64,000 bases of DNA from Diplonema papillatum (GCA_030068145.1 JAPJBO010000200.1:227665-291664); one strand, 5' to 3'. Numbered from the stretch's first letter, positions 1-12,251 are shown. Made by a program: numbers and translations. Notes: a model not told the origin generated them from the sequence alone.

Positions 1-1264
1 TTGGCACTGGCCCTCAACCTCTCGCCGGCTTAGCTCGGTTCTTTACGAATTTCTCCGCTTCTCGGCGTGCCGCTCGGCGGAAACGAGGAAGCGGAGATTC
101 GGGCTCCTATTCCGTTTCCCGAAGTTGTCTCCAGCTACCCGCAAACGGTCACTTGCACCACGATGGAAGCTCGCCAAAATGACGGTTCCGGAATCGCATA
201 GCGACTCGCATGCGGCCATCAGCATGCCGACACACACGATACAAGTTCCTAATTACAAAGTGGGAAACGTGCGGATGCCCACACGAACCAGAAACATCTG
301 GGTTCAGTGCCGGGTGTAATAAGTGTTCAACAAGAAATTTGCATTTGTGGCTGTTTTGTCCTCCAGTCGTTGAAATAAGCACCCCGCGGCGCCTCCGAAT
401 ATATCCTTTCCTGCATTGGTTGAAATATATACAATTCTATCGAACGGGAAACGACATCAGTCAGATAAATGAAAACGAAAAAGGATACGAAATGAGCGCA
501 GGTTGAGCTTGCTGACGTCCGTCTTCTGCTTCTTCGCACGCAAAACCAAAGCCAGCATTCTTCTCACATTCGCTTTCTCCCCTGACAAATTTGGAAGAGT
601 TCAGAGCAGAGGCACGCTGTGTTCCACTCCCATGCGGGGGCTCTTTAGGTTGGTGTGCGCGCCCGCAGCCGACCCCGCAAACACGCTCTGTCCACGAACT
701 GGCCACCCGCCTCAAAGCAGCGCACCCCCACCGAGGGAAGAAAACCTGATGCTAGCATCAAGCACGGAGAGGCCGTCGCACTGCACCCGATGTGACCTCT
801 TTGCCGAACTTCTGCATCCAAGGCAGGTCCATGCTAGACGGCCGGCGTATTGCGTCGTTCAGCGACCGAGCATTCAGGAAGGACGAATCGCGTTGTTCGT
901 GAATGCCTTCATCGCGAACACGGGTTGCGAACTGGCGTCGCTCGCCCCCGACCGCAAAGGGCCCCGGCTCAGCTCCATCGTAGTCACGCCTTAGCAGTCC
1001 CAGGGCCACTCCTCACCCATCTGTATGTGTTCTCGTCGTCATCGCTACCGCGCTGGTCCTTCCCGAGAGAGAGCGAGAGAGAGCCCGTCGTTATGCTTTT
1101 GACCTGTGAGTACGTCAGTCACTCAAGGCCGACCCAATAATCTGCCGCGAAGTCTTCAAAAGTAGTGGTCTACCTCAGAGTGGGTCAGTTCGGGGGCGGG
1201 GGACCCAAGTTGGGGAGAAAGGAACAACGACGAGAGGAGAGAAGAAGAAAGGCAACCTAGCAAA
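1..1264. other. Gene-free leader region
   Basis: I find no convincing gene here. Open frames of up to 163 codons exist on both strands, but they overlap each other and show no recognisable domain. Roughly 190-350 on the - strand holds a diverged copy of a dispersed repeat that is better preserved at 33.2 kb on the + strand. The last 200 bases, including runs of GAGAGA near 1070 and purine-rich sequence up to 1262, lead into the start codon of the next gene and are probably its 5' untranslated region. Confidence 0.5.
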
Positions 1265-3277
1265 ATGCGGCGCATCGGACTCAGAGCGGCCGCCTCGCTA
1301 GTTCTGCTAGTGTGGTCGGCGACCGTCGAAGCAGCGGACTGCACTTCTGCAAGCAGCTGCGCGGAATGCGTGGTGGACAAGAAGTGCGGATGGTGCACCG
1401 GGAAGACCGGTTGTGTAGCCGGCGACCTTCTGGGCCCGTTCTCCTCGTGCGCGGTGGAAGACGAAGCGTTCCGATATGGAGGCTGCACGGAAGACACGTC
1501 CGCGTACAGCAAGATCAACTTCGGCATCTCTGCCGCATCCATCGTCGGCGGGCTTGTTATCTGCTTCGCCGGATACCGTCACATAGTCATGATGCTCGCG
1601 TGCGTTTCGTTTTTTACAACGGCCGCTGCGACGTGCCTCACTTACGCTAAACTAGTGTTCTTCTCGGAGCTCACGTATTCGCCGCTGTTCATCCTGCTCG
1701 CATCCATGCTCCTCGGACTGCTGGGAAGCGCGTGCACCCTGCTGTCGTACAACGGAAGAATCTGGGTTATATTCTTTAAAATTGCGGTTTTCCAGCTCGG
1801 CTTGCTCGCGGGGATCCTGCTTGTCGTATGCCATTTGCAGTTATTGGGCTGTGCTCTGAAACAACCAGCCCAGAGACCACCTTTGGGCTACAGAAAGACA
1901 GACGTCAGCTCAAACCCGGTGCTGCAGCTAGCTCTCGCCTCTTTTTAAACTCAAAAGCAAGTTACAGAAAGGAGATACCCGACGTGGACCATTGCTAGCG
2001 TTATATGTGGCGGTATTTTAAAGTCTCCGGTAGACGACCACCGCGTTGTGATGCCCATAACTCTAAGGGATTATCCCACTCACAGTCCACCCACCCGACA
2101 GGCGTGCATTCTCTCTTTTCGAATAAACTCGTGGCGGCTGCTGACGCCGTTCTCAAACCAGAGCGCCGTGCTGCTCATCGTCGCCTGGGGAAGCAGCGGT
2201 CTCATCGGCACAGGGCTGGGGCTGGGCTGCCTCCGAGGGCACAGAAAAGCGTTCATGATGTGCGTCTCGTGGGTGGGCGCCGGAATGACCATCCTCGGCG
2301 TTGACCACATCGTGGGATACTACCGAGACGACGACGTTGGCCTGAAAACAGCGATTCAACGCGTCCTCGCGACACACGTCCAGGGAACGTTAGAAAGTGA
2401 GGATTGGGGGGTTATTGCGTATGTGCTGTACGGGTGCCTGTGGCTGCTGGCGGTGGTGGGATTCGTCGTGCAGAGTAAAGTTACGGCGAGCAAAGGTTTG
2501 CGACACCTGACGCCTGGCGAAGTAAGAAGACTGCAGGCCAGTCAGTTCCATGCAATCGACGACCAGAATTTGCAACAAATGCGGAGAGTCGACCCAAGGA
2601 CAGGCGAAGCGCGGGTTCTCAGCTACGACAACGACGCGACAGAGTTGGACGAAGCGTCCGACTTCGACGACTCGATCGAAGTCATTCGGAGCGCGAGGCG
2701 AAGACTGCAGTGGAGGAGAGAGACCTCGGGCATCAAAAAGGCACTGGCGGCTGTTGGGTTGATGAAAGCACCCAGCGACTCGAGTCTCGAAGATTATGAA
2801 GAGCGAGCTAGGCACGAAACGGAGGTCGCAGAGCGCAAGCTGCGTAAGGCAAGACGTGCTGCGAAAGTTAAAAGCAAGCGTTCAACCACGTCTTCGTCGC
2901 AATCTAGTCGTCGACGCAGCAGAGACACTGAAATCGCGTGCGGGGACGATCCTCCAGTTGTTGTGCACAACGAAGCGCACGAGGCAGTGTCTGACGAAAC
3001 GGGCAACAGCGAGGAAAATGGTGTCGAGCATTCTGCGCCACTTAAAGGTGCTGCACGCAGCACTTGGCAAGCGTCGCCGCCGCCTTTGCCCCTGCCCAGT
3101 GACGAGCCGGAGTTTACTGTCCGGTCTGCAGTCGAGGTTTACTACGAGAACGACGGGTGGTACAGAGCGGTTGTCACGGCTTTCGACGCCCCAGCCCGCA
3201 CGTACACTGTCACGTACGACACGGGCGAAGTCAGCTATGGCGTTGAAGAAACCTTTCTTAGAAGAGTGGACATCTAA
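1265..3277 (+). CDS. PSI-domain, TMEM198-like multipass membrane protein with Tudor-like tail (two exons)
   Basis: Exons are 1265-1825 and 2102-3277, joined in phase 0 across a 276-nt intron with donor GTATGC and acceptor CCGACAG; the joined protein is 578 residues. Residues 1-22 form a signal peptide (MRRIGLRAAA, then a hydrophobic core). Residues 25-73 are a cysteine-rich PSI module with the pattern C-x5-C-x2-C-x5-C-x2-C-x5-C. About seven hydrophobic helices follow, resembling the TMEM198/DUF4203 family, and the intron falls between predicted helices. A basic, Ser-rich cytosolic region follows, and the last 55 residues resemble a Tudor/Agenet-type barrel (VEVYYENDGWYRAVV, then YDTGEVSYGV). 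The start is the first ATG after a purine-rich leader. The family fold is fairly sure. The cargo, ligand and location (plasma membrane or endomembrane) are unknown. A Tudor-like domain on a membrane protein is unusual. Confidence 0.75.
1826..2101 (+). other. Intron of the PSI/TMEM198-like gene
   Basis: GTATGC donor and ACAG acceptor, phase 0 on both sides. Removing it restores a continuous series of hydrophobic helices; without splicing the upstream frame ends at 1948 in a non-homologous tail. Confidence 0.7.
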
Positions 3278-6200
3278 AAATACATCTAGTCCGACTTGCA
3301 CGCGCGCATTCTCGTGCGAGTGGCGCGGCGACGGTACCCAATCTCCCTTGATTTTGGTAGGCCAGTACAATACAGAGGCTGTATGCCCAGCTGATGGTAC
3401 GCCCTGCGGCTTGCAAACGCTGTTGTGGTACGCGGCATCACCACGCTTATGGATATTCCTCTGTAGGACGTATCTACTGCTGAAGGCTGCCTATTCTAGT
3501 GCTCCGAAGTGACACCGAGGTGAGAACGGAGCAGTGGGGAGGTGGGGTAGGGTGTTAACCAGACATCGACCACCCCAGACCGAACCTTTTTGCGCCGTTT
3601 TCCTTTTTACAAAGCAGAGATACGGCACGCCCCCCACCAACTAGCCATGCTCCTCTTGACCTTGTTGCCTACCACTTTTTCTCCTCGGAGCACCGGTTAG
3701 AGGCGCTACTACGTATTTGTGTTCAGACTAGCCAAATGGATTTGTTTTGTTCTTCCCACATCCTGAAATGCAAATGTGCGCTCGGATTGGCGCCGCTCAA
3801 GCGTACCTTATGTCACTCGTTCATTTGTAAAGATTGCTCCGTTCTTCTCCCTGACTTGTTCCCGGATTAGGATGACACATACTACTACTACTTCCCACGG
3901 AAACTATCTAGCAAACCGGGCCGGTTTCAAGAAAGGTGGCAACCAGCCCGGAACCGGCTACACTACAGCGCATCGATGCAGTGCTCTACAAACTGCACGA
4001 CCGAGCTGCACCAAAAAAGCTGGTGGATCTGAGGGGCGAAATAAACCGGGTCACCCGGGTAGCTAAAGAATTTCTAACTTAACCCAGATGGCAACAGTAT
4101 CGTCTTATCCTTTTTTTACATAAGCGCCAGCTTGAAAGGAAATGCTCGACGATGCTGCCCGACAAAGAACAGAAGGGATCCAAAGTGCTGTAACTACCGA
4201 ACCACGTGTTGAACGGACGTGAGGTCGTGCGGGTCTACCCCTACACGACAAATCACACAAACACAACAGGTCAAAAGTCGTGAGTGAGAAAACAACACAC
4301 GGTGGTGTAAGCGAAGAACAAATCAGATTGTGTTTGTATTGTATTTGCCCCTTACCTCTATATTTCCCCCCTTCCATTCGGAGTCGAAGCAGCTACGTCG
4401 AGTATTGTTATTGAGTGGGCTGAACGCGCAGTCTTTTTCCCTCCGAGGTCTATTATTGTGTGCAGCGGGCGGCGCCCACGGCACACGGCACCAAGCATCC
4501 ATGCGGAGCAAGCTCGCGCAACAACCATCGCACACTCGTATCAAGCTGCGCAAACTCACATCGCACACACACGTATCAGGTTATCACGCAACGCACACAA
4601 ACCCTCTCCGGTAGCTCCGCGGTCTCTGACAAGCCCTGGTGTTCCTTGGAGGCACACGGAAGAGGGCCTCTGCAGGGGTGCCTACCCCCGCGAGTAAGTA
4701 CGCCGGTAATGGTAATGACCAATAAAACGGTACAAAATCCGATACGTTTGGCTCAGGGGCAAAATCCGATAATGGGCCCAAATCCGATACTGTCGCCATC
4801 TGTTTCAACCTCTGAAAAACAGGAAAAAATCGTGCGATATTCCTCTCGGGAGATAGGCAGCCCGCTGTGAAAGTTGGGGGCGAACTCACCATCGAGACCC
4901 AGCTATCCGTGATTGCTTGTCGATTCTGGACACGACACGGGTCACTGCGCAGTAGCTATTCTTCCAAGTCCTAGAGAGGGTCAAATTGGTAGTTCTCAAA
5001 TTTTGCTCTCCAGCCTAGTTGGGTTCCGTAGCAGATGAAACACTGCCGGCCTGCTCATAGACTTCCAGGTGAGCAGTGTTTCACACGCGCTCACTTCAGT
5101 TTCACCTCTATTCAGCCTGTAGCGCGTTGCTGGCCCAGTCGGTTCCTGCCGTGCGACGTAGCGGGTTCAGAGCTGGAGTACTGGATTGACAGTTTGGTCG
5201 ATTGCCCGGCTCCATTTGAGATGAGCTGAACACCTGCTCACTTACGCAAATCTGGGGTGGGGGTGTTCAAGAACAGCCCGTGCATCAAGGTTTCTTCCCC
5301 CCGCTCGCAAGCGCCGGCCGCGAAACAAGTTCCTGTAGACTCGCAAAGGGTCTTTCTCACATCACCAATCTCGCTCACCGAGGAAACGTTGCTCCTCCAT
5401 CGTTGCTGGTAGCTGATGACAAAAGAAGTCAGAATCGGTCAGGATCTTTGTTGTCCAGAACTAACACTTCATGTCATGTTACTATTGCGGGGAAGACTTG
5501 ACTCGGCCTCGAACAACCTTATCACCAGTCCTAGACCAATCAAATCCATGCATCATACCGGCAACTTAGTTCTGGCACTGTCCTTGATGTTGCTCAGAGG
5601 CTTCTTCTTTTTGTTTATGATAAAGGCTTCGTCTGGAGTGCAACGAAAGTAGCCAATCCGGATACACAAGCTCAGCACTAAGAATGTAGCTGAACGCAAA
5701 AGGTTATCCTGATCGTTTGTTTCGAGGCGTACAACAACATTCGTCTTGCGGGGATGAGTAGTGTGCGCAATGGATGATGAGCGGCTTCTTGCGTTACTTC
5801 AGCATCGAAATTTCGTTCCAATAGTAACCTGTGTCCCTGCTCATGTGTCTTCAAGACTTTGCCAGCGTGCTTTCTTGTACACATGCTGCTGCGTCGATCA
5901 TCAGATCTCTCCACAGAATATGTTTTGGAGACCAGTAGTTCTGGCACACAAGTTTGCCCGATGGGGTTTGCAAGGGGGGCCCGTAGGGATTAGGACCCCG
6001 GGAGTGTAGGTCCACCCGCAACCCTTTACACAACTCGACCTCGTGGCATTCTTTATTGAGTTGTGGGTTACTGCCTCTTGCCTTACTCTCGTCGCTAGCT
6101 TGAGAGCTGCAATGCACAGCGCCACTCTTGATTGCCGTACGACTAGCCCCCTTCTCTTTGCTGTTCTGTCGAAGTTTGCGTCAAGCCGAAGCGTGGCCAC

Positions 6201-6510
6201 TATCTTCAAAGCAACATCTCTAGCATATAGAACAGTAACAACGGACAATCAGAATATCGGTCAGCGCTTTTCGCCTCAAATGCGATCGACGGCGACGGGG
6301 CTCGAGCTGAAAGTTTAGAGCGGTTAACACCCCCTTTGCCGAGCTTTCAACCATTTTGAGCGCGAAGAACTTGGGGTTTTGCAAGGTTTCCTGCCCGCTG
6401 GTCGAGACGGTTTGCCCGTTTCGATATCCGCAAACACAATACACTCAATATGTGAAAGTCCACTTGTTCTCCTTTTTCCACCAGTAATAATACCCACCAC
6501 CAGGGAAGGA
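3278..6510. other. Gene-free region with dispersed repeats
   Basis: No gene is supported. 4111-4407 is one copy of a repeat also found at 21117-21377. Short ORFs between 4330 and 6318 have no domain and overlap in several frames. The sequence motif GATGACACATACTAC at about 3869 recurs at about 7499, so part of this stretch is shared with the intron of the next gene. Confidence 0.5.
4107..4407 (-). repeat. Dispersed repeat, copy 1 (encodes AASSSISFQAGAYVKK on - strand)
   Basis: This block is nearly identical by eye to 21114-21377 in the same orientation, with small indels. Read on the - strand, 4158-4111 encodes AASSSISFQAGAYVKK. A third copy of the peptide occurs at 33342-33389 on the + strand, where the DNA differs mainly at synonymous positions. 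The family is probably a transposon, but no transposase domain is visible. Confidence 0.7.
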
Positions 6511-8713
6511 ATGGACCCGTCCCTTTACAATCAACATGCGCATCAGCAAGGCCAGCTCGTTGCCGTCGATGAAATGTGGAAACAAAGGCTGCAGAGCATC
6601 GTTGAAGAAGGTAAGACGCGGGAGCTGAACATGCAGACGGAGATCGAGAGATTGCAGGAACGGCTGGCCCAGCTCACGCAGTCAAAAGAAACCGAGGTTA
6701 CGCGAATTGTCGCGTACCTGAAAAGCTTCACGTCGCAGTGCCAATACAACAACCACACCAGCGTACCGTTGATTTTGCAGAAGTTGGAGCAGCTGACTAA
6801 CGGACTCGTCGACCAAGCAACTGAGATACCAGCTGGTTCAACAAATCCAGCGCCAATTTTTGAAGGGGAAAACAAGCGAAAGCGAAACGAGGTGTGCTCG
6901 CGTTTATTCGTGCACAAGTGGTCAGAACAAGGATGAACCTCCATAGCGTACGGCCAGTCGACAGAAGCAATTCCACTACGTTCGACAAATCGACCTGCGC
7001 CCACCTTGCATAGGCGATAATCAAGAACGGAAATGCTCGGCGAAACCCCGTCAAAACAAAATCTCACCGGCTGCCTTAGTTGGACGAGTGCTACTACTTG
7101 TGCTATCGTCACAGATGGTTGCTGCATATCAAGTGAGAGGACCGGAAACTCCCGGAGAGATGGTCCCTGCACTCTAACTCGTCTCTCTCTCTCTGTCTCT
7201 CTCGGGAAAGGTCAACGCGGTAGACCATGAGAACACATACAGGTGGGTGGAGAGAGGCCCTGGGACCGCTAGGGTGTGACTAACCCCGTCCCTGTCCCTC
7301 CCAGGGAGCCGCCCCAAAACTAGCCTGCCCACCTGACGGTGGAGGCCCACACCCTTTCACTTGTTTTGATGTGTTCTCTCTCTCTCAAGTTCAAACAGCT
7401 ACCATTACTCTGGAATGCCAACCAAATCTTTATTGCCGACGCGGCACTGCTACTACGGCCGCCTTACGCATTTTGTGTGTTTGTAAAGATTGCACTAAGA
7501 TGACACATACTACAAACTACTAGTCCAGTCTATCGTCACAGATTGTTGCATATCTATGCTCTTCTTGCGTTAGTGGTATGTAAAGCTGAGTCACGCATGC
7601 TCTTGACAGACGCTAGCATCCGACACGCGCGTCAGTCGTGGGGTGGTGTTGATAAGGGGTTTCATCAGACACTCGGATGAGCTTCCGCCGCAGGTTCCCC
7701 TGCCCTGGGAGGTCTGTTTGGCTGCCTTCCGGTTGCGCTTCCGTGTTGGTGTTGTTGCTTCGCTCTTGGACTCCTTCTTCGACTTTGCACGGTCCCAACG
7801 TCTAGTCTGCTCTTCGTGCTCGTCTTGCGCAGTTCGTCTCTCCTGCCTGACTTCGTGCTTCCATCGGACCGTGCGTTCCCATCCCGACGGGTAGTGCGTC
7901 TGAGGACGAAAACTGTTGTTCAGTGTCGCAGCTTTGCGGAGTCCAGCCTGCGGCCCGCACCTTGTGTGTGTCGCCGGCCTTCCTCGCTGTCTGCTCCCTT
8001 GCGGCGGCCTCGTACGCGCGCATCGCGACGTCGAAGGTGCTGATTTGATTTGTGACCTCTTTGTTGAGACCGGCCATGTTCCCGCCGCCGAGACGTCATG
8101 ACTCAAGGGCCGGATGCACTGGTGTATGCACAGTTTTTGCCAGGCGTCGTATCGCGCTCTTCATGGCGTACGAGGTTGTCACCGAGTCACGATACTCACC
8201 TCGTCCATCGCGGGGTTCGACAAAGCTTCGGCGTTCTGCTCGCGCGGCACGTGCTCCACTTCACGACGACGCCCTTCTGCCGCAGTTCCGCTACCTCTGC
8301 CTTGTACGGGCGCAAGGCCTCGGAACAGCGAGCGTTCCCTGACAAGTCCGCTGTTCCCCCGAACACCAGCTCTCCGCTCAGCCCCGGCTGGTCTTGCAGT
8401 GCCTTGACCATAGCCGTGTACAACGTCGATCGTCGCTCGCTCCTCGATCGGGGCGCAGATTTCCCATTGCTTTCTCCCCTCGAGGTAGTACACGGCTCCA
8501 GCGCCCGATACGGCTCCTCGCGTCATGCAACTAAGTACCACACTGTGCTGCATATCGGGTTCAAACTACACCCACCACCACCACTACACGGACACAACCC
8601 GCTCACAGAACGCGCCGAGCCACGAACTTTTAACGACGCCGGCTACAAAACGAAGGATGGATCAGGAAGACGACCTTTTAATCGAAGAAGCACCACCGTC
8701 GAAAATGATCTAA
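6511..8713 (+). CDS. Small coiled-coil protein, probable two-exon gene
   Basis: Exon 1 is 6511-6891, starting at the ATG of MDPSLYNQHA. Residues 20-60 form a heptad-like coiled coil (EIERLQERLAQL), and a basic KRKRNE run ends the exon. A GTGTGC donor follows at 6892. The best partner is 8609-8713, behind acceptor CGCTCACAG. It joins in phase 0 and ends in a basic/acidic tail (KRRMDQEDDLLIEEA, stop at 8711-8713). The joined product is 161 residues. The basic runs suggest nuclear location, but I recognise no family. A pyrimidine tract and AG (CTCCTTTTTCCACCAG) lie 26 bases before the ATG. The alternative is a one-exon protein ending at 6936. The implied intron is 1.7 kb, far longer than other introns here, and contains a transposon remnant, so the exon pairing is tentative. 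Confidence 0.4.
7591..8560 (-). pseudogene. Decayed RNase H fragment of a transposable element
   Basis: On the - strand between about 8560 and 8179, frames broken by several shifts carry a recognisable RNase H order: a Gly/Ala-rich beta hairpin, the KQWEICAPIEERATID stretch where RNases H have the conserved Ala-Thr-Asn-rich helix, a VYTAMVKALQDQPG helix, and a terminal HVPREQNAEALSNPAMDE stretch matching the usual HVPREQN-x-ADxLANxAMDE end. The lower part (8077-7591) continues in an Ala/Arg-rich frame that I do not recognise. It lies inside the proposed intron of the coiled-coil gene, in antisense orientation. It may come from a retroelement or from a captured type I RNase H. Confidence 0.5.
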
Positions 8714-9729
8714 ACATGTAGCAAACGCTGGCACAGCCGGTCGTTTTGAACGCTTGGCGACCCGAAGAATATAATAAGACAGGGTCACTGTCGTACTCTG
8801 CATCCCTTGCGTCGTAGGCCTATTGATCCTTAAGATTGTGTTTTAGTAGATACAAGTCATTATCCGGCGCCTCTTGTTCATCGTGAGCGTGCAGCAGAAA
8901 GTGAGACCCTCAGGTTTACTCAGACCTCCCTGGATACAAGTGGTAGTCGGGCACAGCCAGGAGTTTGTCCTATTAGGAAGACAAATTCGTCACGTACATT
9001 CCTGAGAGAACACTTGTGGCTGGTTTTGAGGCTCCCCGAAGCAAAAACACTGTCACTTTAAAAAAAGAATAGCGGAGCCGCGTCAGAAGAGAGCTGTGCT
9101 CGCTAAACTCAACGGCCTATCAATGTGTGCCGGAGAATCGGACGGCTTTCTTTTAAGAAAGACGAGAGTCTTAGAAATAGCGGAACTACAAATGAAAGAT
9201 GACCTTGTGCTCCCTACTAGCCACTAGCCCTACTCAGTTCTACCCGCTGCTGACAACCGCTTTGCGAAGCGAAACTCTTGTCTGTTGCCTTCAACGACGA
9301 TTCAGCAGCACTGACGAAAACCAGACTCACATCGCTGCTGTCTGCAGACAGTGCGGTGTTGAGTACATGTCCATTCCAAGCACGGTCTTGCAATCCCTGA
9401 CAATATTACAAGTCAGTGCGTTCGAGTGCGAGTCGAAGTCAGGGTCGAAAGGAAATTACTACTTGTGCCAGTCCAGAACTCGTCGATACGCGACAAAACC
9501 TTACAAAGGCACCCGGCTTCCCAGAGTTTGAACTTGAGACGCCTTACAGTCGATAGTAAGTGCAATCTGGCAGGTGTATGTTTGACAGTAGTGCTCAAGA
9601 CTGCTGTGTTCGCTTCTCCACAAACCGCAACAGGGCACCGCAAGGGGCTGGGGAACGGCTTTCAGTACCCGATCTGCCTTGCATTGGCCATCTTGTCTTG
9701 CACACCTTTGTTGGAGCTAATTTGGTCGA
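8714..9729. other. Intergenic region
   Basis: I see no supported gene. A poly-A run lies near 9060, and a short Cys-containing frame at 9199-9531 has no recognisable domain. The final 100 bases are probably the 5' untranslated region of the RING gene. Confidence 0.5.
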
Positions 9730-10371
9730 ATGGCCAGCAGGGCGGGACCAACGAATCCGTTGCCGGATTTGCTTGGAAGCAGACATGCGAAGATGTACGA
9801 AAATCACGGGGACGGTGGCAAGCCGCGAATCCATCCCGACTACGATGAGGATGAATTGGTATCAGGCATGCTTGACGATCTGCTGAACGATGTTGTCGCT
9901 GAAGTGGTTTCTGACGCAACAGGATCGCCAGAAGTCTGCGTAGTCTGCTACGAGGACACGCGGCCTTCGCAAATGGAAACGACAGTGTGCAACCACCGGT
10001 TCTGTAAGCCTTGTCTCGATAAGATAAAGAAGACGCGGCCGATGTGTCCGCTGTGTCGGTTCCGTTTGGGAGAGGACCCGCCGGCACCTGCGTATGAAGA
10101 ATCCATCTTTCACCTCCTCATTCGGCTTATTTCGTTGTCAAGTCGACTGAACAGGCAGGACACCCTTGAGCGCGACACCAGGCACATGCTCCTCGACATT
10201 GTTTTCGGGGTCCGGAACAGCAATCTATCCAACGACATCTTCAACGATGAAGACGCCATCACCGACGAGCAAGAACCGATCGAAACACAGACAGAACCTG
10301 AAGAAGCCCGCCAACCTTCTATCCTATCCGATGACGATGACGACTCATCCAGTTCGACATTGGACTGGTAA
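9730..10371 (+). CDS. RING-HC finger protein (probable E3 ubiquitin ligase)
   Basis: This is a single-exon gene for 213 residues, starting at the ATG of MASRAGPTNP. A canonical C3HC4 RING occupies residues 70-109: C70-x2-C73-x13-C87-x-H89-x2-C92-x2-C95-x10-C106-x2-C109. All eight zinc ligands are present. The likely role is to bring a charged E2 to a substrate for ubiquitin transfer. The N-terminal 65 residues are acidic and helical. Residues 118-160 are a hydrophobic helical stretch (FHLLIRLISL) that could be a membrane-proximal or dimerisation segment. The C-terminus ends in an Asp/Ser-rich run (SDDDDDSSSS) resembling casein kinase 2 sites. No transmembrane segment is convincing. The RING is sure; substrate and pathway are unknown. 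Confidence 0.8.
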   Translation: MASRAGPTNPLPDLLGSRHAKMYENHGDGGKPRIHPDYDEDELVSGMLDDLLNDVVAEVVSDATGSPEVCVVCYEDTRPSQMETTVCNHRFCKPCLDKIKKTRPMCPLCRFRLGEDPPAPAYEESIFHLLIRLISLSSRLNRQDTLERDTRHMLLDIVFGVRNSNLSNDIFNDEDAITDEQEPIETQTEPEEARQPSILSDDDDDSSSSTLDW

Positions 10372-11753
10372 AACGAACCTTTGCCTTCCCCCAGCAGGTT
10401 TAGGCCGACACGAGGGCTAGTGACAGCGTATGCACAGCTTGCGCAGCGAGGACCTGCACCCCTCGTTCAATATTTATGTAACCATACTGCATGCTGCACC
10501 TGCTCGTCTGCTTGCGTCGATCCTTTCTTCCGCCATCTGCCACCCCTTCCCGTGTCTATCGACACGGCCCACGTTCTTGTTCTGATCCCACACTCCGCCG
10601 GCCATGCTGGCTTCGAAGAGCCTTGATGGACACCGCACTGTTCCAAAAGGTGAAGATGACAGAGGGCTCACCAAGGGCCCTCCAAGAATTCCGCACGGCA
10701 GCGTCGTGGCTCGTTGGCTCTGGTGATACTTCGTGTCGGGACAGCGAGGGGAATGAATGACCTTTCAGTGCAGGACCCAACAGATGCCAGGCATTTGCAG
10801 CTCAACCCTTCCCGCAGTGTAAGTGTCACGGGGTTGACACCTCAAAAGAGCAATTGCTTCTGCAAGACCACGGCACCTTCTCCACGGCACCTTTCGAAGG
10901 CAATATGGGAAATGCGTTCTGTCTCACGATGGTCCAGGGGAACACTCGATTTTACCTACTACCGTACCCGCTCAAGTTCTTGGCCTCATCAAGGCCTTAA
11001 ACACCCCAGCCTCAGGACGTCGCCATAAAAAAGAAGAAAAAAAGACAACCCAATCAACTTCCACCAGTAGGGCACCTGCCAAGGGAATCAATCAACTGTC
11101 GTTAACGCACTTGAAGAGCAGAAAGACGACAAAAAAGAATTCACAAAAGTACCAAACACCCCCTCAAGAAATTGGTTCTTGTTGTGCGCGACTGTTGCTC
11201 CATAGGATTTCCGCCTGTCACTCGCTTGCAAGGGAAACCCTCCCTTATATGAAAAGCGGTTGCGGCGACAGCACTGTTCAATATACCCTTCCCGCCTGTC
11301 TCATGTAAGCAACAAGCTAAAGACAACTCAATCAACCCTTTCAGCTCCCACGAGCGGAGAAAAGAGTCAACTCCTTAAACTCTTAAAGGCGGGGCTTTGT
11401 TGGCGTGTCGAGCACATTGCTATGGAGATCCTTTCCTGCAAGAAAAAGAAAGGATGCCGCAAAATAATTGAAATGGACCAGTTATGCTTAGTCCGAACAG
11501 AACTGTCTATGCCCTGCTATTGCCGGAGCCTCAGGGCCTCGCATAGATGTCTTTCGGTAGCTCAGACGGCCGTGGCAGTTAGACCGACTTCCTTCCCTCG
11601 CGCGGTAACCATTGTTGCAACGTCCGTCTGCAGTCGGCATCAGGATCGACCGCATCCTCCAACCGAACGTCCTGTCCAACGAGTGAACCTGCATTTGTCG
11701 GGGTCCTAATCACCCACCCGGCACAGTGCAACCTGATTGGGAAGAAAGCGCAA

Positions 11754-12251
11754 GTGGGCTTCCCGCCGAGCTATGAGTTCGTCGTGTGTGGGCAACGTTT
11801 GTTGATCAGGGCAGCCAGCAGGGCTGCACATCGTTGTTGCCAACATGCTGACGTCGCACCTTCAGTGCTGTGTTGTTCCCCATATTCGAGCAAAGACGAC
11901 GTCCGGTCCGGACATAGTTTTGATCTTTCTGTCTATGCAGGACGTACCTTTTGCTCAATGGTTCCCATCAAAGCGTTACGCAGTCGCGAAGAAAAGAGGG
12001 CCCGCAGCGTTACAAGGCGGCGATCCCCCGCAAGGCGAGCTAACCCCCGAACATCTCCTGCAGCGCCTGCTCCGGCGCCGCCACCCAGCCGCAGCGCGCC
12101 TCCGGGGCGACTTCCGCCCGTAGCAGTACGAAGAGAAGTGTCCGGAAACTCCCCGGAGAGTTATACGGACGAGACAAAGCCCCCAATTCGGGCCGAAAGC
12201 CCCAGCAGTTCCTCCTACAACAGGCGGACTCCCCCACCGGTTGGTGAGTGA
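11754..12251 (+). CDS. Uncertain ORF with Arg/Ser/Pro-rich tail
   Basis: This is an open frame of 165 codons. The first half is unremarkable. The second half (from about residue 80) is basic and Ser/Pro/Ala-rich (RRRSPARRANPRTSP), as in SR-type or gag-type disordered regions. A GTGAGT donor-like sequence lies at 12244, so it could be one exon of a larger gene, but I find no partner exon. Its end overlaps the left arm of a foldback element, so the frame may be partly transposon sequence. No domain is recognised. Confidence 0.2.
   Translation: MGFPPSYEFVVCGQRLLIRAASRAAHRCCQHADVAPSVLCCSPYSSKDDVRSGHSFDLSVYAGRTFCSMVPIKALRSREEKRARSVTRRRSPARRANPRTSPAAPAPAPPPSRSAPPGRLPPVAVRREVSGNSPESYTDETKPPIRAESPSSSSYNRRTPPPVGE

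Noticed and set aside
503..994. 163-codon ORF near the left end
   Set aside because: The frame starts with a non-ATG codon, overlaps other frames and shows no domain.
7200..7390. Possible stem from GAGAACACAT (7220) and ATGTGTTCTC (7370)
   Set aside because: Only ten bases pair across 140 bases of unrelated sequence; too short to support an element.
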